A program made the translations under genes and the position numbers. Source: Paenibacillus spiritus (GTDB lineage Bacteria > Bacillota > Bacilli > Paenibacillales > Paenibacillaceae). Taken from it: a DNA stretch of 64,000 nt. Where the stretch lies: positions 1 to 64,000 of the forward strand of contig NZ_VYKK01000013.1 of assembly GCF_008710135.1 (NCBI RefSeq). Direction: 5' to 3'. The notes beneath the pieces are model-generated. The model was given only the letters and a program-made list of their open reading frames with translations. It was not told the DNA's origin and did not search any database. Positions 16,775 through 25,891 of this stretch are shown here, piece by piece (the first letter of the stretch is position 1; each line of letters starts with the position of its first letter).

Positions 16775-17615
16775 AGCTTCCCTCTCCCTTCTGTTCGGTC
16801 CCGGCCGTCTGCGCCGCGCCCTGCGGAAGCAGCCGCTGGTTCCGGGTCCTTTCGTAGTGCTTAAAGCCGACCATGAATTCATACATCACCCAAAATACGG
16901 ATACCGCGAAGCCTGCCAGGCCTTTGCGGTACAGCCGGTGAACAAAGTACTTCTGGACGAACCGGGCCGGAGCCCGCAGCAGCATGCGGCTGAGCTTGAA
17001 CGGCCGTCCGCTCTCGAACGCGGCCTGCGCCTCGAGATCGGTGTACTTGTTGAAGCGGGCGACATGGTCCTGGATGCTGCGGAAGCCGTAATGCCAGAGC
17101 GTTCCGTTCAGCCGGACAATCTTCTCTTCCGGCACTTCCGGGATCTCATGCACCAGACTGTCCTTCACCCGGTAGGCCCGGCGGTTGTAGAGCCGGACGA
17201 GATACTCGCCCCGGTCCAGCCAGCGTCCCAGAAAATCGCCGATCCGGTACAGCGAGTACGCCATCGTCACATCGGCCAGATTCGGCTTGCGGGCCAGGAG
17301 ATCGGCGGCAAGCTCGTCGCTGACCACCTCATCTGTATCCAGCAGGAACACCCAGTCGTGGGCAGCATGGGTCACGCCGAAATCCCTCTGCTTCGCGTAG
17401 CCGGGCCAGGGATTCTCATAGACCGCGCAGCCTAGGCTCCGGGACAGCGCCACCGTGCCGTCCTTGCTGCCCCCGTCCACGACGACGACTTCGTCGGCGA
17501 AGAGACGGCAGGACTCAATCGCCTTGGCAATCCGGACTTCATCGTCCTGAGCGATAATCACCGCGGAGATCGGGTAGCTTCCGGGACCTCCAAGTACGTT
17601 AGTTATTGAATCCAT
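16758..17615 (-). CDS. GT2-family glycosyltransferase (WaaE/KdtX-like)
   Basis: 285 residues. An inverting GT-A domain begins with PISAVIIAQDDEVRIAKAI and continues with the VVVDGGSKDGT and FLLDTDEVV motifs; the last supplies the metal-binding D-x-D. The C-terminal half (LWHYGFRSIQDHVARFNKY) matches the beta-1,4-glucosyltransferase-like WaaE subgroup, and a hydrophobic helix follows near residue 235. Such enzymes transfer glucose from UDP-glucose. It starts 44 bases after the flippase gene. Confidence 0.82.
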   Translation of the reverse strand: MDSITNVLGGPGSYPISAVIIAQDDEVRIAKAIESCRLFADEVVVVDGGSKDGTVALSRSLGCAVYENPWPGYAKQRDFGVTHAAHDWVFLLDTDEVVSDELAADLLARKPNLADVTMAYSLYRIGDFLGRWLDRGEYLVRLYNRRAYRVKDSLVHEIPEVPEEKIVRLNGTLWHYGFRSIQDHVARFNKYTDLEAQAAFESGRPFKLSRMLLRAPARFVQKYFVHRLYRKGLAGFAVSVFWVMYEFMVGFKHYERTRNQRLLPQGAAQTAGTEQKGEGSYAVQR

Positions 17616-17659
17616 GCGGGTTCCTCCTTTTAATCTGCCGCCCGCTTCCAGGGCATGCG

Positions 17660-19024
17660 TTACTTGCGGATGTAAGAATTCATCGTCGTCTTCACCCAGC
17701 GGATGTCTCCGCCGTTAATGAGCAGGCTGGGAATTCGGACTTTCAGGTTGAATCGGATGTTCAGCAGAATGAAGCTGAACCGGAGCAGCGCCGAGCCGAC
17801 CATGGCCGCGCCTGCGCCGAGCAGTCCGTAGGTTGGAACCAGCAGGAACAGCAGCGGAATGACGAGCAGCAGGCCGACGCCCTGAAGCATGGAGACGAAT
17901 TTCGGCTTCCCGAGCGCCATGAACGCCTGCGCCAGAATCAGGGTGCCGCCGCTAATCGTGACTTCCAGCAGCAGAAGCCGGAATACCGTCAGCGCCTCGC
18001 TGAAGTCCTTGCCGTAGAGCAGCGGAATGACCAGCGGCGCAAGAGCCATAAGCAGGGCCGCGCCGATCAACGTGCAGGTCGTGCTGATCCGGAACGCCCG
18101 GAAGGTAAGTTCCAGCGCTTCTTCCTTGCTCAGCTCCGAGGCTTTTGGAAAGAGCACAATCTTGATGGAGCTGGAGAAGAAATTCACCATTCGCGCCAGA
18201 CTCACGGCCACCGCGTATAATCCGAGCTCCGCCGGCTTCAGCAGCGCCGCGATCAGAATCTGGTCGATGTAGCCGGAGAACTGGCCCAGCAGATCGTTCC
18301 CGTAGGAGCCGAGGCCGTAATTGAACAGCCGCTTGAACTGCTTGCCGCGTTCCCGGATGCGGCCCGGGTACGTCCGCAGAAGCTGCACGGTCATCCAGAT
18401 GAACAGCGGAACCGCCGGCAGCAGATACGCCAGCGCCGTCGTATACGGATTGACAGTGTGGGTGGCGATCAAAATTCCGATGACGGCCAGCGTCAGCAGC
18501 GGAACGAGGTACCGCTGCCAGTTGAACTTCTGGTACTCGCCGCGGAATTGAAAGGCGGCGTTGTTGACCTGGGAGATCACCACCAAGGGACAGAGCAGCA
18601 TGGACACCTGGGCGAACAGGACGACCTGGTCGTTGAAGGATTTCAGCCACATCGGCAGGAGCACGATGCCGATCACAGTCGCGGCGATGCCGGAGACCAG
18701 GCCGATCAGCAGCGACATCCGGTAGAGCGAACCGGCGTCCTCCGGATTCTTCTTGGCGTGATAGATCAGCGCCGACGGAATGCCGAGGCTCATGCTGAAC
18801 GCCATGAACTGCGACCAGTTGACCATGGCCGTCTGCTCGCCCCGGCCGGTGGGACCGAGATAGCGGGCGGTCAGGATGCCCGTAAGCATGTTGAGCACGA
18901 GGATCAGAATGCTGACCGCCATCGTCTTAACGGCGGCGGAACTGTTGTCCTTTGCTCTGGCGAAGCGCAGGATGGATGCGCGGAGCGAGCCCCGTGAAAT
19001 CGAATTAGCGCTCTGTGGCTGCAT
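17660..19024 (-). CDS. Wzx-type polysaccharide flippase
   Basis: 454 residues, 12-14 hydrophobic helices, MOP superfamily. The N-terminal region after residue 30 (AVSILILVLNMLTGILTARYLGPTGRGEQTAM) is the usual Wzx signature. It should flip the undecaprenyl-diphosphate-linked repeat unit to the outer face for the Wzy polymerase. I start at the ATG behind GGAAGGAGCGG, overlapping the preceding gene by 20 bases; an upstream TTG is open but has no binding site. Confidence 0.87.
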   Translation of the reverse strand: MQPQSANSISRGSLRASILRFARAKDNSSAAVKTMAVSILILVLNMLTGILTARYLGPTGRGEQTAMVNWSQFMAFSMSLGIPSALIYHAKKNPEDAGSLYRMSLLIGLVSGIAATVIGIVLLPMWLKSFNDQVVLFAQVSMLLCPLVVISQVNNAAFQFRGEYQKFNWQRYLVPLLTLAVIGILIATHTVNPYTTALAYLLPAVPLFIWMTVQLLRTYPGRIRERGKQFKRLFNYGLGSYGNDLLGQFSGYIDQILIAALLKPAELGLYAVAVSLARMVNFFSSSIKIVLFPKASELSKEEALELTFRAFRISTTCTLIGAALLMALAPLVIPLLYGKDFSEALTVFRLLLLEVTISGGTLILAQAFMALGKPKFVSMLQGVGLLLVIPLLFLLVPTYGLLGAGAAMVGSALLRFSFILLNIRFNLKVRIPSLLINGGDIRWVKTTMNSYIRK

Positions 19025-20474
19025 GGGCCGCTCCTTCCTTTCTGTCAATGGCTTGTGTGATGCCGAGTCCGAGTCCGACCAGCATCCAGACGAGATAGCC
19101 TTTCATTCCCGGGAAGCCGTTGTCCGAGATCAGACTCGCTACCGCCCCGGCCCAGGCCGCCAGCGCCAGCCGGGCATAAATGCCGTTCTCGCCGCCGCGC
19201 CGGGCGCCCTTGTAGACCGACCGGAGCGCCGCGCCGAGACCGCCGAAGAAGAGCAGCCCTCCGGCCAGGCCGAAGGTCAGGAACAAGGCGATAAAGCCGT
19301 TGTCCATAATGCCGTATTCGCCGAGCTCGCCGCCGTTGCCGAGCTTCGTGCTCTGCCCGACGCTGCCGATGCCCTGGCCAACCGGGTTGCCCATGACGGC
19401 CGGCACCATCGTATTCAGCAGGTTCAGCCGGTCATTGTAGGAGCGGTCCTCCTTGATGGAACCGAGCGTCTCCATCCGGGCCGTCAGCCCTTCCGCTCCC
19501 GGCAGCTTCGGAACGATATAGAAGAGCGCTGCGGCTACGAACAGAATCTGCAGCAGCGTCTTCCATTTGCCCTTCGAGCTGGAGGAGCCGATGTAGACCA
19601 GGAGCATCACGATCAGGATGAGCCAGGATGCCCGGACCAGCGTCGTCAGAAGCGCAACGACCACGAGCAGTACGCCTAACCAGCCGAGCGCTCCCCGCCA
19701 GCGCTTCTCCAAAATCATGGGCACCAGCGCGAAGGTCAGGAAGGTCGCCGCAGGACCCGGAGAGTTCAGCGAGGAGAACACCCGGATTTCCAGCGGAATC
19801 GGCTTGCCGATGGACATCATGCCCGCGCTGTCCATCCAGAAGGCGTCCCAGGCGGGAACGGTCAGATACTGGATGATTCCGTAGGCCGCCACCAGAACGG
19901 CCAGATTGGCGAATGCCCTCAGCATCCGGTCCAGATCGGACCGGGAGAACCGCAGCACCGCGAAATACGGAATCAGCAGCAGCGGGATGATGTAATTCAT
20001 CAGATCATAGATGGAGCCCATGCCGTTCTTCGCCAGCCCGATCAACGAACCGTAGCCGAGCGCCGCTATGAAGAACATCATCACCCTGGAGGAGACCCGA
20101 TGGATCTTGTGGATCTCCGCCATCACCGGAATCGCCGCCGCCGCTCCCGCCAGAAGCGGAGCCAGACTGACCAGCGAGACGGAATGATAGGTTCCTTCCG
20201 ACCAGTCAATCAGCCGCCGCAGCTCCGGCGACACCGCCCAGACGAGCAGGGTATAGGCGACGAGCAGCTTCGGTCTCAAGACGGCAATCAGAAAAGCCGG
20301 GAACACGAGGCCGCAGAGGACCGCCCCCTGCAGGCTGACGCTCGGGCTGAGCGTCGCGCTGATGAAGCCGATCATCAGCGGCAGAACCATGCCCGCCGCC
20401 GCGGCCAGCGCCAGCAGAGCCGGCCGCACCGGGCGCCGTATAGAGAGATAGAGATTCGGATTACGGCTGCTCAT
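19005..20474 (-). CDS. O-antigen ligase/polymerase family membrane protein (Wzy-like)
   Basis: 489 residues with about 12 transmembrane helices and a large extracellular loop in the last third (ARMETLGSIKEDRSYNDRLN) with the R-x3-L pattern of the Wzy_C family. Adjacent to the flippase, it is the best candidate for the repeat-unit polymerase. A second Wzy_C-type protein is encoded at 21285-22631, so one may polymerise and the other ligate or control length. Gram-positive bacteria have no lipid A, so a ligase role would need another acceptor. Confidence 0.8.
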   Translation of the reverse strand: MSSRNPNLYLSIRRPVRPALLALAAAAGMVLPLMIGFISATLSPSVSLQGAVLCGLVFPAFLIAVLRPKLLVAYTLLVWAVSPELRRLIDWSEGTYHSVSLVSLAPLLAGAAAAIPVMAEIHKIHRVSSRVMMFFIAALGYGSLIGLAKNGMGSIYDLMNYIIPLLLIPYFAVLRFSRSDLDRMLRAFANLAVLVAAYGIIQYLTVPAWDAFWMDSAGMMSIGKPIPLEIRVFSSLNSPGPAATFLTFALVPMILEKRWRGALGWLGVLLVVVALLTTLVRASWLILIVMLLVYIGSSSSKGKWKTLLQILFVAAALFYIVPKLPGAEGLTARMETLGSIKEDRSYNDRLNLLNTMVPAVMGNPVGQGIGSVGQSTKLGNGGELGEYGIMDNGFIALFLTFGLAGGLLFFGGLGAALRSVYKGARRGGENGIYARLALAAWAGAVASLISDNGFPGMKGYLVWMLVGLGLGITQAIDRKEGAAHAATER

Positions 20475-20511
20475 GGTCTCCTCCTTGCCTTGTTCCAGAA
20501 TGGTCGGCCGT

Positions 20512-21288
20512 CTATTCCAGCCTTGTCTTCGCCTTATCCCGGTCCCGCTTGCGCAGCTCCTTCAAGAGCAGCAGCAGGAACTGGGCATCGTCGACCAGAT
20601 ACCTCTTCCAGAGCCGGCCCGGCTCCTGGCTGAGCCGCCAGAACCATTCCAGCCCGGAGCGCTGCATGAAATCGGGCGCCCGCTTGACCGAGCCGGACAG
20701 GAAATCAAAGGTCGCTCCTACACCGATGGACACCGGGGCCCCGTAGGACAGGTAGTGGCGGTAGATCCACTTCTCCTGCTTCGGCGCGCCTACGCCGACG
20801 AACACGATATCCGGCTTGGTCTCGTTCAGCATCTGGATAATCCGCCGGTTCTCCTCCTCGTTGTGCTCGAATCCGTAGGACGGCGAGTAGCAGCCGACGA
20901 CATTGATGTCCGGGTACGCCGCCTTCAGGTTGGCGGTCGCTTTCTCCGGAACCCCCTGGGCCGAACCGAGGAAGAACAGCCGGTACTTGCGCTGCTGGAA
21001 CGCATGGCCGAGACGGTGGAACAGATCGGCTCCCGATACCTTCTGCTTCAGCGGCTTGCCGAGCATCCGGGACGCCCAGATCAGCGGCATTCCGTCGGCT
21101 ACCACCGCTCCCGCCTGGGAATACACGGTCTGAAATTCCTTGTCCTTGCGCAGCTTGATCACATGATCGACGTTGCAGGTCAGGATGTAGGAATGGTTCT
21201 GCTCCCGGATGGCGGTATCGATATAGTCCAGCAGATCCATAAAGTCATAATTGTTGAAATTGACATCGAACATATTCACTTGATTCAT
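20512..21288 (-). CDS. WecG/TagA/CpsF-family glycosyltransferase (GT26)
   Basis: 258 residues. The GT26 signatures are complete: ADGMPLIWASRMLGKPL with the catalytic Asp near residue 65, KVSGADLF, GVGAPKQEKWI and GVGATFDFLSG. Family members transfer N-acetylmannosamine (TagA) or N-acetylmannosaminuronate (WecG) or glucose to a lipid-linked acceptor, usually as the second sugar. A C-terminal basic tail probably binds the membrane. The ATG overlaps the stop of the Wzy-like gene by 4 bases. In this EPS context the donor is uncertain. Confidence 0.88.
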   Translation of the reverse strand: MNQVNMFDVNFNNYDFMDLLDYIDTAIREQNHSYILTCNVDHVIKLRKDKEFQTVYSQAGAVVADGMPLIWASRMLGKPLKQKVSGADLFHRLGHAFQQRKYRLFFLGSAQGVPEKATANLKAAYPDINVVGCYSPSYGFEHNEEENRRIIQMLNETKPDIVFVGVGAPKQEKWIYRHYLSYGAPVSIGVGATFDFLSGSVKRAPDFMQRSGLEWFWRLSQEPGRLWKRYLVDDAQFLLLLLKELRKRDRDKAKTRLE

Positions 21289-22631
21289 CGTATCACTTCT
21301 TTTTGTGGAGAATCGGTTGGCTGAGCAGATCGATACAGGCAGTTCAGGTACCAGCAGAACGGAATGATGAGCTGAACCGTTGAGAGCGTGTTGTCCGAGA
21401 ACGAATAAATCATGAATGCAGCGATGAAGAGTACGTAATACGGCCTCACCCCCCGCGGCAGAACCCGGTAGACCAGGACAAAGACCGTCAGCATGGACAG
21501 CAGCAGCAGAATTCCTCCGATATACCCGCCGTCGAAGTAGAAGCGGATGTATTCATTGTGAGGAACGACGAACCCCGCGTAGAGCGTACCGTCATTGGCA
21601 ATGGTGACCGAACCCAGGCCTCTGCCGGTCCAGGGCGAGACGGAAGCGAGCTTCAGGAAATACGCCCACGCCTCCGCCCGTCCCGAGAGGTCAATCCCGG
21701 TATCGGTCGTTCGCTCGAACGAGCGCTTGGCGAGATTGTCGAGCTGCATATAGACGGCGACGGCAATGACGGCGAAGGACCCGAGCAGCACCAGAAGATA
21801 GCGGTTCTTGCCCTTCAGATACTGCCGGGCGATATCGAACAAGTAGTACAGCACCAGCAGCGAGAGGGCCAGCAGAGGACCCCGGGTCCCGGTCGCGAAC
21901 AGAATGAACAGGTTGACGGCCAGCACGGTATAGAAAAACCGCGCCTGCGCCGGACGGCGCTTCAGCTCGATAAAGGGAATCGCCACGCCCAGAAAAGCCA
22001 GCATGGCCAGATGCGGCGGAATGTTCGCGCCTTGCAGCCGGACCGCCCCGTTGAACTCCACGTTCGTCATCGGGTGAAGCCCGGCGGCCTGAAGCAGCAG
22101 ACCCGCCGCCAGACTGAAGGCCGGAAGAAGGCAGATCAGCCGGATGTGCATCTCGGCGACTTCCTTTTTCCAGTTGATCAGCATGAACATGAACGGCAGC
22201 GACAATCCGATAAACGCCTTGACCGCAAGCGACGAGCTCATTCCGGGCAGCCAGTCGGACCAGCCGAAGGTAATGATCAGCATCGCGGCCATGGCCCATA
22301 CCGGAGGGCTGAGGCGAAGCCGCACCCCGTTGACCAGAATGCACGGCACCAGCAGCATCAGGACGGCCAGCTTGTAGAGAGACAGGATCTCAATCCCGAA
22401 GAAGCTGCCGGGGAACAGAAAGTTGATCGAGATGGACGTCGTCAGCAGTGCGAAGTAGCTGATCCATTCCGGCCGCGTCAGCGAGACGGCGAGCAGAAGG
22501 ATGAAGCAGACCAGGCCCACCGCAACGATCGGCTGATAAATCACCGTCGTCCCGATGAAGAGCGCCGACAGCAGGAAGACAAGCGCGGCGGCCGGCAATA
22601 ATGTGAATCTGGAACTCCAGTGATTAGTCAT
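21285..22631 (-). CDS. O-antigen ligase/polymerase family membrane protein (second Wzy-like)
   Basis: 448 residues, ~11 transmembrane helices. The extracellular loop RTTDTGIDLSGRAEAWAYFLKLA followed by SPWTGRGLGSV and PHNEYIRFYFDGG is a textbook Wzy_C motif set (G-R-x3-W, H-N). That makes this the better canonical match of the two such proteins in the cluster. It is 7 bases after the GT2 gene and overlaps the GT26 gene by 4. It works outside the membrane on flipped repeats. Confidence 0.83.
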   Translation of the reverse strand: MTNHWSSRFTLLPAAALVFLLSALFIGTTVIYQPIVAVGLVCFILLLAVSLTRPEWISYFALLTTSISINFLFPGSFFGIEILSLYKLAVLMLLVPCILVNGVRLRLSPPVWAMAAMLIITFGWSDWLPGMSSSLAVKAFIGLSLPFMFMLINWKKEVAEMHIRLICLLPAFSLAAGLLLQAAGLHPMTNVEFNGAVRLQGANIPPHLAMLAFLGVAIPFIELKRRPAQARFFYTVLAVNLFILFATGTRGPLLALSLLVLYYLFDIARQYLKGKNRYLLVLLGSFAVIAVAVYMQLDNLAKRSFERTTDTGIDLSGRAEAWAYFLKLASVSPWTGRGLGSVTIANDGTLYAGFVVPHNEYIRFYFDGGYIGGILLLLSMLTVFVLVYRVLPRGVRPYYVLFIAAFMIYSFSDNTLSTVQLIIPFCWYLNCLYRSAQPTDSPQKEVIR

Positions 22632-22638
22632 CGCTTCT

Positions 22639-23589
22639 TCACCCCGTTGCCGACTCCCGCTTGCGGCCCGACAGCATATGGAGAGTTCCCCGGATGCTCT
22701 CCAGCCGGCAGCGGTTCAGCAATCGTCTGCCTTGGCTTCGGGATACGGCCGCAATGGCCGAGTCAACGATAATGTAGACCATCTTGGCGGCTGTCTTGCC
22801 CAGCAGCAGCAGCCGGTCTTTGCCGCTCTGGCGGCCAATCGCATTGGTGATGCCCTGGCTGTAATACCGCTTCAGAATCCAGTCCTCCGTCAGCCGGCTG
22901 GCCGGAACGAAATGATCGACCGCCATCCGGGGGTGATACAGGATCTTCTGCCCCCGGCTGCGAATCTGGTCGAACAGCCAGGTCTCTTCGCCCGACAGCA
23001 GCGATTCGCCCTTGCGTCCGAGGTCCAGCGGGAACAGCCGCTCGTCGAACACCGATTTGCGCATCGCCATGTTGGCGCCGCACGGATGCAGCCGGCCGGG
23101 GTACTCGCGCACCCGGTCGCCCAGATCGACGATGGTGTACGGAAGCTCGAACGGCTTGATCAGCCACTCGGGACGCGAGCTCTCGAAGTTCGGAGCGACC
23201 TTCCCGCCCATGGCCATCACATCCGGCCGGCTCTCGAAGGTCGAGAGAATTGTCGTAATCCAGGGCCGTTCCGGCAGTGCGTCATCGTCGAGAAAAGCGA
23301 TCAAACCCGATTTGGCGGCCAGAATGCCGGCGTTCCGGGCGGCCGAAAGGCCCTGTACCGGCTCCAGCATATAACTGACCCGGAGAAGATGTCCGCTGGT
23401 CTCGATGAAGCGCTTGGCGACCGCTGCCGTATCGTCCGTCGATTGGTTGTCGACCACAATAATCTCCGCCTCGTCCAGATCGTCCAGCGCGAGGAGGGAA
23501 TCCAAGGTTTTGGACAGCAGCCGGGCGCGATTGTAGGTACAGATTACAACGGAAACCTTGGGAACATCTCCGTATCTACCCATTCGCAT
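22639..23589 (-). CDS. GT2-family glycosyltransferase
   Basis: 316 residues, inverting GT-A fold. Visible motifs are VSVVICTYNRARLL, VVDNQSTDDT and the metal-binding FLDDDALPE (D-D-D, residue ~95), then SGEETWLFDQIRSRG (catalytic E-D/E-x-E region). The C-terminus is an amphipathic or membrane-associated tail. Two in-frame ATGs exist (23589 and 23583); the weak site GGGTGA favours the second. It follows the initiating transferase by 21 bases, so it may add the second or third sugar. Confidence 0.82.
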   Translation of the reverse strand: MRMGRYGDVPKVSVVICTYNRARLLSKTLDSLLALDDLDEAEIIVVDNQSTDDTAAVAKRFIETSGHLLRVSYMLEPVQGLSAARNAGILAAKSGLIAFLDDDALPERPWITTILSTFESRPDVMAMGGKVAPNFESSRPEWLIKPFELPYTIVDLGDRVREYPGRLHPCGANMAMRKSVFDERLFPLDLGRKGESLLSGEETWLFDQIRSRGQKILYHPRMAVDHFVPASRLTEDWILKRYYSQGITNAIGRQSGKDRLLLLGKTAAKMVYIIVDSAIAAVSRSQGRRLLNRCRLESIRGTLHMLSGRKRESATG

Positions 23590-23610
23590 TCACCCATTTT
23601 CCATAAATGA

Positions 23611-24300
23611 TTAATAAGCGTTCTTGGAGCCCAGCAGCATCAGCCCTGTCTTCAGAATAATCTTCAGATCCAGTCCAATGCTCCGCATCCGGATGTAGGC
23701 CAGATCCAGCTCGACCATTTCCTCGAATCCGACGCTGTTGCGGGCGCTGACCTGCCAGTATCCGGTGCAGCCCGGTGTTACCGTCAGGCGCTGCTTGTCA
23801 TACTCGGAGTAGAGCGCCACTTCCTCGGGAAGCGGCGGCCGGGGACCGACCAGGCTCATGCTTCCGTTCAGCACGTTCCACAGCTGAGGCAGTTCGTCGA
23901 TGCTGGTCTTCCGCAGAAAACGGCCCACGCGCGTGATGCGCGGGTCGTTTTTGATTTTGAACATGGCGCCGCTGACCTCGTTGTAGGCCATCAGGTCCTT
24001 CTTCAGCTCCTCGGCGTTGTGCACCATGGATCTGAACTTGTAGATGTAGAACGGCTTTTCGTCCTTGCCGATCCGGATTTGCCGGAAGAATACTTTGCCC
24101 TTCGGGTCTTCCAGCTTAATCAGCACCGCAACGAGCGTGAACAGGGGAAGCAGCACCAGGAGACCGACCGCGGAGAAGAAGACGTCGATCATCCGTTTGA
24201 CCAGCAGATAGGAGTCGGATTCGTTTCCTTCGCCCGCGTGAAGCGTGTAGGGATTCGGCATTGCATACTCGCCGTCTTCCGGCAGATTGGGCATGCTCAT
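23611..24300 (-). CDS. Initiating sugar transferase (polyprenyl glycosylphosphotransferase)
   Basis: 229 residues. One N-terminal hydrophobic segment (RMIDVFFSAVGLLVLLPLF, ~35-60) precedes the conserved cytoplasmic catalytic domain: YKFRSM, RVGRFLRKTSIDELPQLWNV and GPRPPLPEEV. It transfers a hexose-1-phosphate, usually Glc-1-P or Gal-1-P, from UDP-sugar to undecaprenyl phosphate and so begins the repeat unit. The short single-helix form is typical of Gram-positive EpsL/CapM-type enzymes rather than the five-helix WcaJ type. With GalU next to it, UDP-glucose is the likely donor. Confidence 0.92.
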   Translation of the reverse strand: MSMPNLPEDGEYAMPNPYTLHAGEGNESDSYLLVKRMIDVFFSAVGLLVLLPLFTLVAVLIKLEDPKGKVFFRQIRIGKDEKPFYIYKFRSMVHNAEELKKDLMAYNEVSGAMFKIKNDPRITRVGRFLRKTSIDELPQLWNVLNGSMSLVGPRPPLPEEVALYSEYDKQRLTVTPGCTGYWQVSARNSVGFEEMVELDLAYIRMRSIGLDLKIILKTGLMLLGSKNAY

Positions 24301-24333
24301 TTCCTCCTCATCCTCCTTCGCTTGTATAGTGTC

Positions 24334-25218
24334 TTAACCGGCCGTCTGTTCGGCCTTGCTGAGCCATTCCGACATTGCGTCCATCAGCGGATAACGCAGA
24401 TCCTTGTTCTGAAGAGCGAATTCCAGGGTAGTAAGAATATATCCGAGGCGTTCGCCGACATCGTATCGGGTGCCGTCGAAGTTGTAGGCGTATACCCGCT
24501 CGCTCTGGTTGAGCTTCTGAATGGCGTCCGTAAGCTGAATCTCGCCGCCGGCGCCGGTCTCTTGCAGATCGAGGTACTTGAAGATCTTCGGCGTGAACAC
24601 GTAGCGGCCCATGATGGCCAGGTTCGACGGCGCCGTGCCGGGAGCCGGCTTCTCGACGAAGTTGTTGACCCGGTAGAGTCTGCCGTCCTGCATGTCCGGC
24701 TCGATGATGCCGTAACGGTTCGTGAACTCGTCCGGCACTTCCTGAACGCCGATGACGGAGTTCTGGGTCTCTTCATACTGCTCGATGAGCTGCTTCAGGC
24801 AGGGCGTTCCGCCCGCGACGATGTCGTCGCCCAGCATGACGCCGAACGGCTCGTCGCCGATGAAGCGGCGGGCGCACCAGACCGCGTGGCCCAGGCCTTT
24901 GGGTTCTTTTTGCCGGATGTAGTGAATTTCCACCTTCGAGGAGCGCTGAACTTCCTTGAGCAGCTCCAGCTTGCCGTCCTCCAGGAGACGCGATTCCAGT
25001 TCGAACGCATTGTCAAAATGGTCCTCGATCGCGCGCTTGCCCTTACCGGTTACGATGATGATGTCCTCAATGCCGGAAGCGATCGCTTCCTCCACGATGT
25101 ACTGGATGGTCGGCTTGTTGATAATGGGGAGCATCTCTTTCGGCATGGCTTTCGTCGCCGGGAGAAAGCGAGTGCCAAGACCCGCTGCGGGAATAATGAC
25201 CTTCTTTACTGTTTTCAT
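24334..25218 (-). CDS. galU: UTP-glucose-1-phosphate uridylyltransferase
   Basis: 294 residues, the standard bacterial GalU size. It makes UDP-glucose, the donor for the initiating transferase and substrate of Ugd in the same cluster. The N-terminal nucleotide-binding motif is [21 protein letters not shown]. Active-site segments [16 protein letters not shown] and FVEKP are intact. A strong ribosome binding site (GGAGG) precedes the ATG, 31 bases after the kinase gene. A second copy elsewhere in the genome for general metabolism would be normal. Confidence 0.95.
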   Translation of the reverse strand: MKTVKKVIIPAAGLGTRFLPATKAMPKEMLPIINKPTIQYIVEEAIASGIEDIIIVTGKGKRAIEDHFDNAFELESRLLEDGKLELLKEVQRSSKVEIHYIRQKEPKGLGHAVWCARRFIGDEPFGVMLGDDIVAGGTPCLKQLIEQYEETQNSVIGVQEVPDEFTNRYGIIEPDMQDGRLYRVNNFVEKPAPGTAPSNLAIMGRYVFTPKIFKYLDLQETGAGGEIQLTDAIQKLNQSERVYAYNFDGTRYDVGERLGYILTTLEFALQNKDLRYPLMDAMSEWLSKAEQTAG

Positions 25219-25249
25219 CGCACTAGCCTCCTTGGAATGATGGTTGGTT

Positions 25250-25891
25250 CTACTTGGCCTGGTTCAGGGTGATGCCGAGAATAGGCGTTCCGGTCTTCTC
25301 GATCAGCGTCTTGACCTTCTTCAGGGCATCGCGCTTGGATTTGCCGTAGCGGGCAACGAGGATCACGCCGTCGCATTGCGGCGCAAGCACCCGGGCGTCG
25401 CTGTAGTCGACGGCCGGCGGTGAATCGACGAAGACGAGATCATGCGTGCTTCGCAGTTCTTCCAGCAGTTCGGCCATCTTCTCTCCGCCGAGCAGATCGG
25501 GCGGGCTGGCCGTTGCCGTAGAGCCGGCCGTAATGACGGTCAGATTGGCAAGTTCGCCGTACACGCTGATCTTCCCCGCTTCCTTGCGTCCGGACAGATA
25601 GGAAGCCAGTCCTTCGCCTTCATCGACTCCAAATACGCTGTGAAGTCCGGGAGACCGAAGATCGGCGTCGACGACCGCCACCCGCTTGCCGTCCTGTACG
25701 AACGAGACGGCCAGATTGGCGAGCACCGTCGTCTTGCCCGCGCCGCTCTCACCCGAAGTGAAGAGCAGCACGCGTCCGCTCCCCTGCATAAGGTCGAGCT
25801 GGCGGATATAGGTACGCAGCGAACGGAACGATTCCGATACATGGGAGCCCGGGTTGCGGTCTGCAACCAGACTGTTACTCAACCGTAGCAT
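25250..25891 (-). CDS. CpsD/CapB-family BY-kinase lacking the C-terminal tyrosine cluster
   Basis: 213 residues. It has the P-loop set of bacterial tyrosine kinases: Walker [11 protein letters not shown] (~46-55), Walker A' [14 protein letters not shown] and Walker [10 protein letters not shown]. In Gram-positives this soluble kinase is activated by the separate Wzz-like membrane protein, here the preceding gene with a 17-base overlap. The family usually ends in a Tyr-rich tail whose phosphorylation cycles control chain length and export. This one stops at GITLNQAK with no such tail, so regulation must differ or the partner or another protein is the substrate. Confidence 0.88.
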   Translation of the reverse strand: MLRLSNSLVADRNPGSHVSESFRSLRTYIRQLDLMQGSGRVLLFTSGESGAGKTTVLANLAVSFVQDGKRVAVVDADLRSPGLHSVFGVDEGEGLASYLSGRKEAGKISVYGELANLTVITAGSTATASPPDLLGGEKMAELLEELRSTHDLVFVDSPPAVDYSDARVLAPQCDGVILVARYGKSKRDALKKVKTLIEKTGTPILGITLNQAK

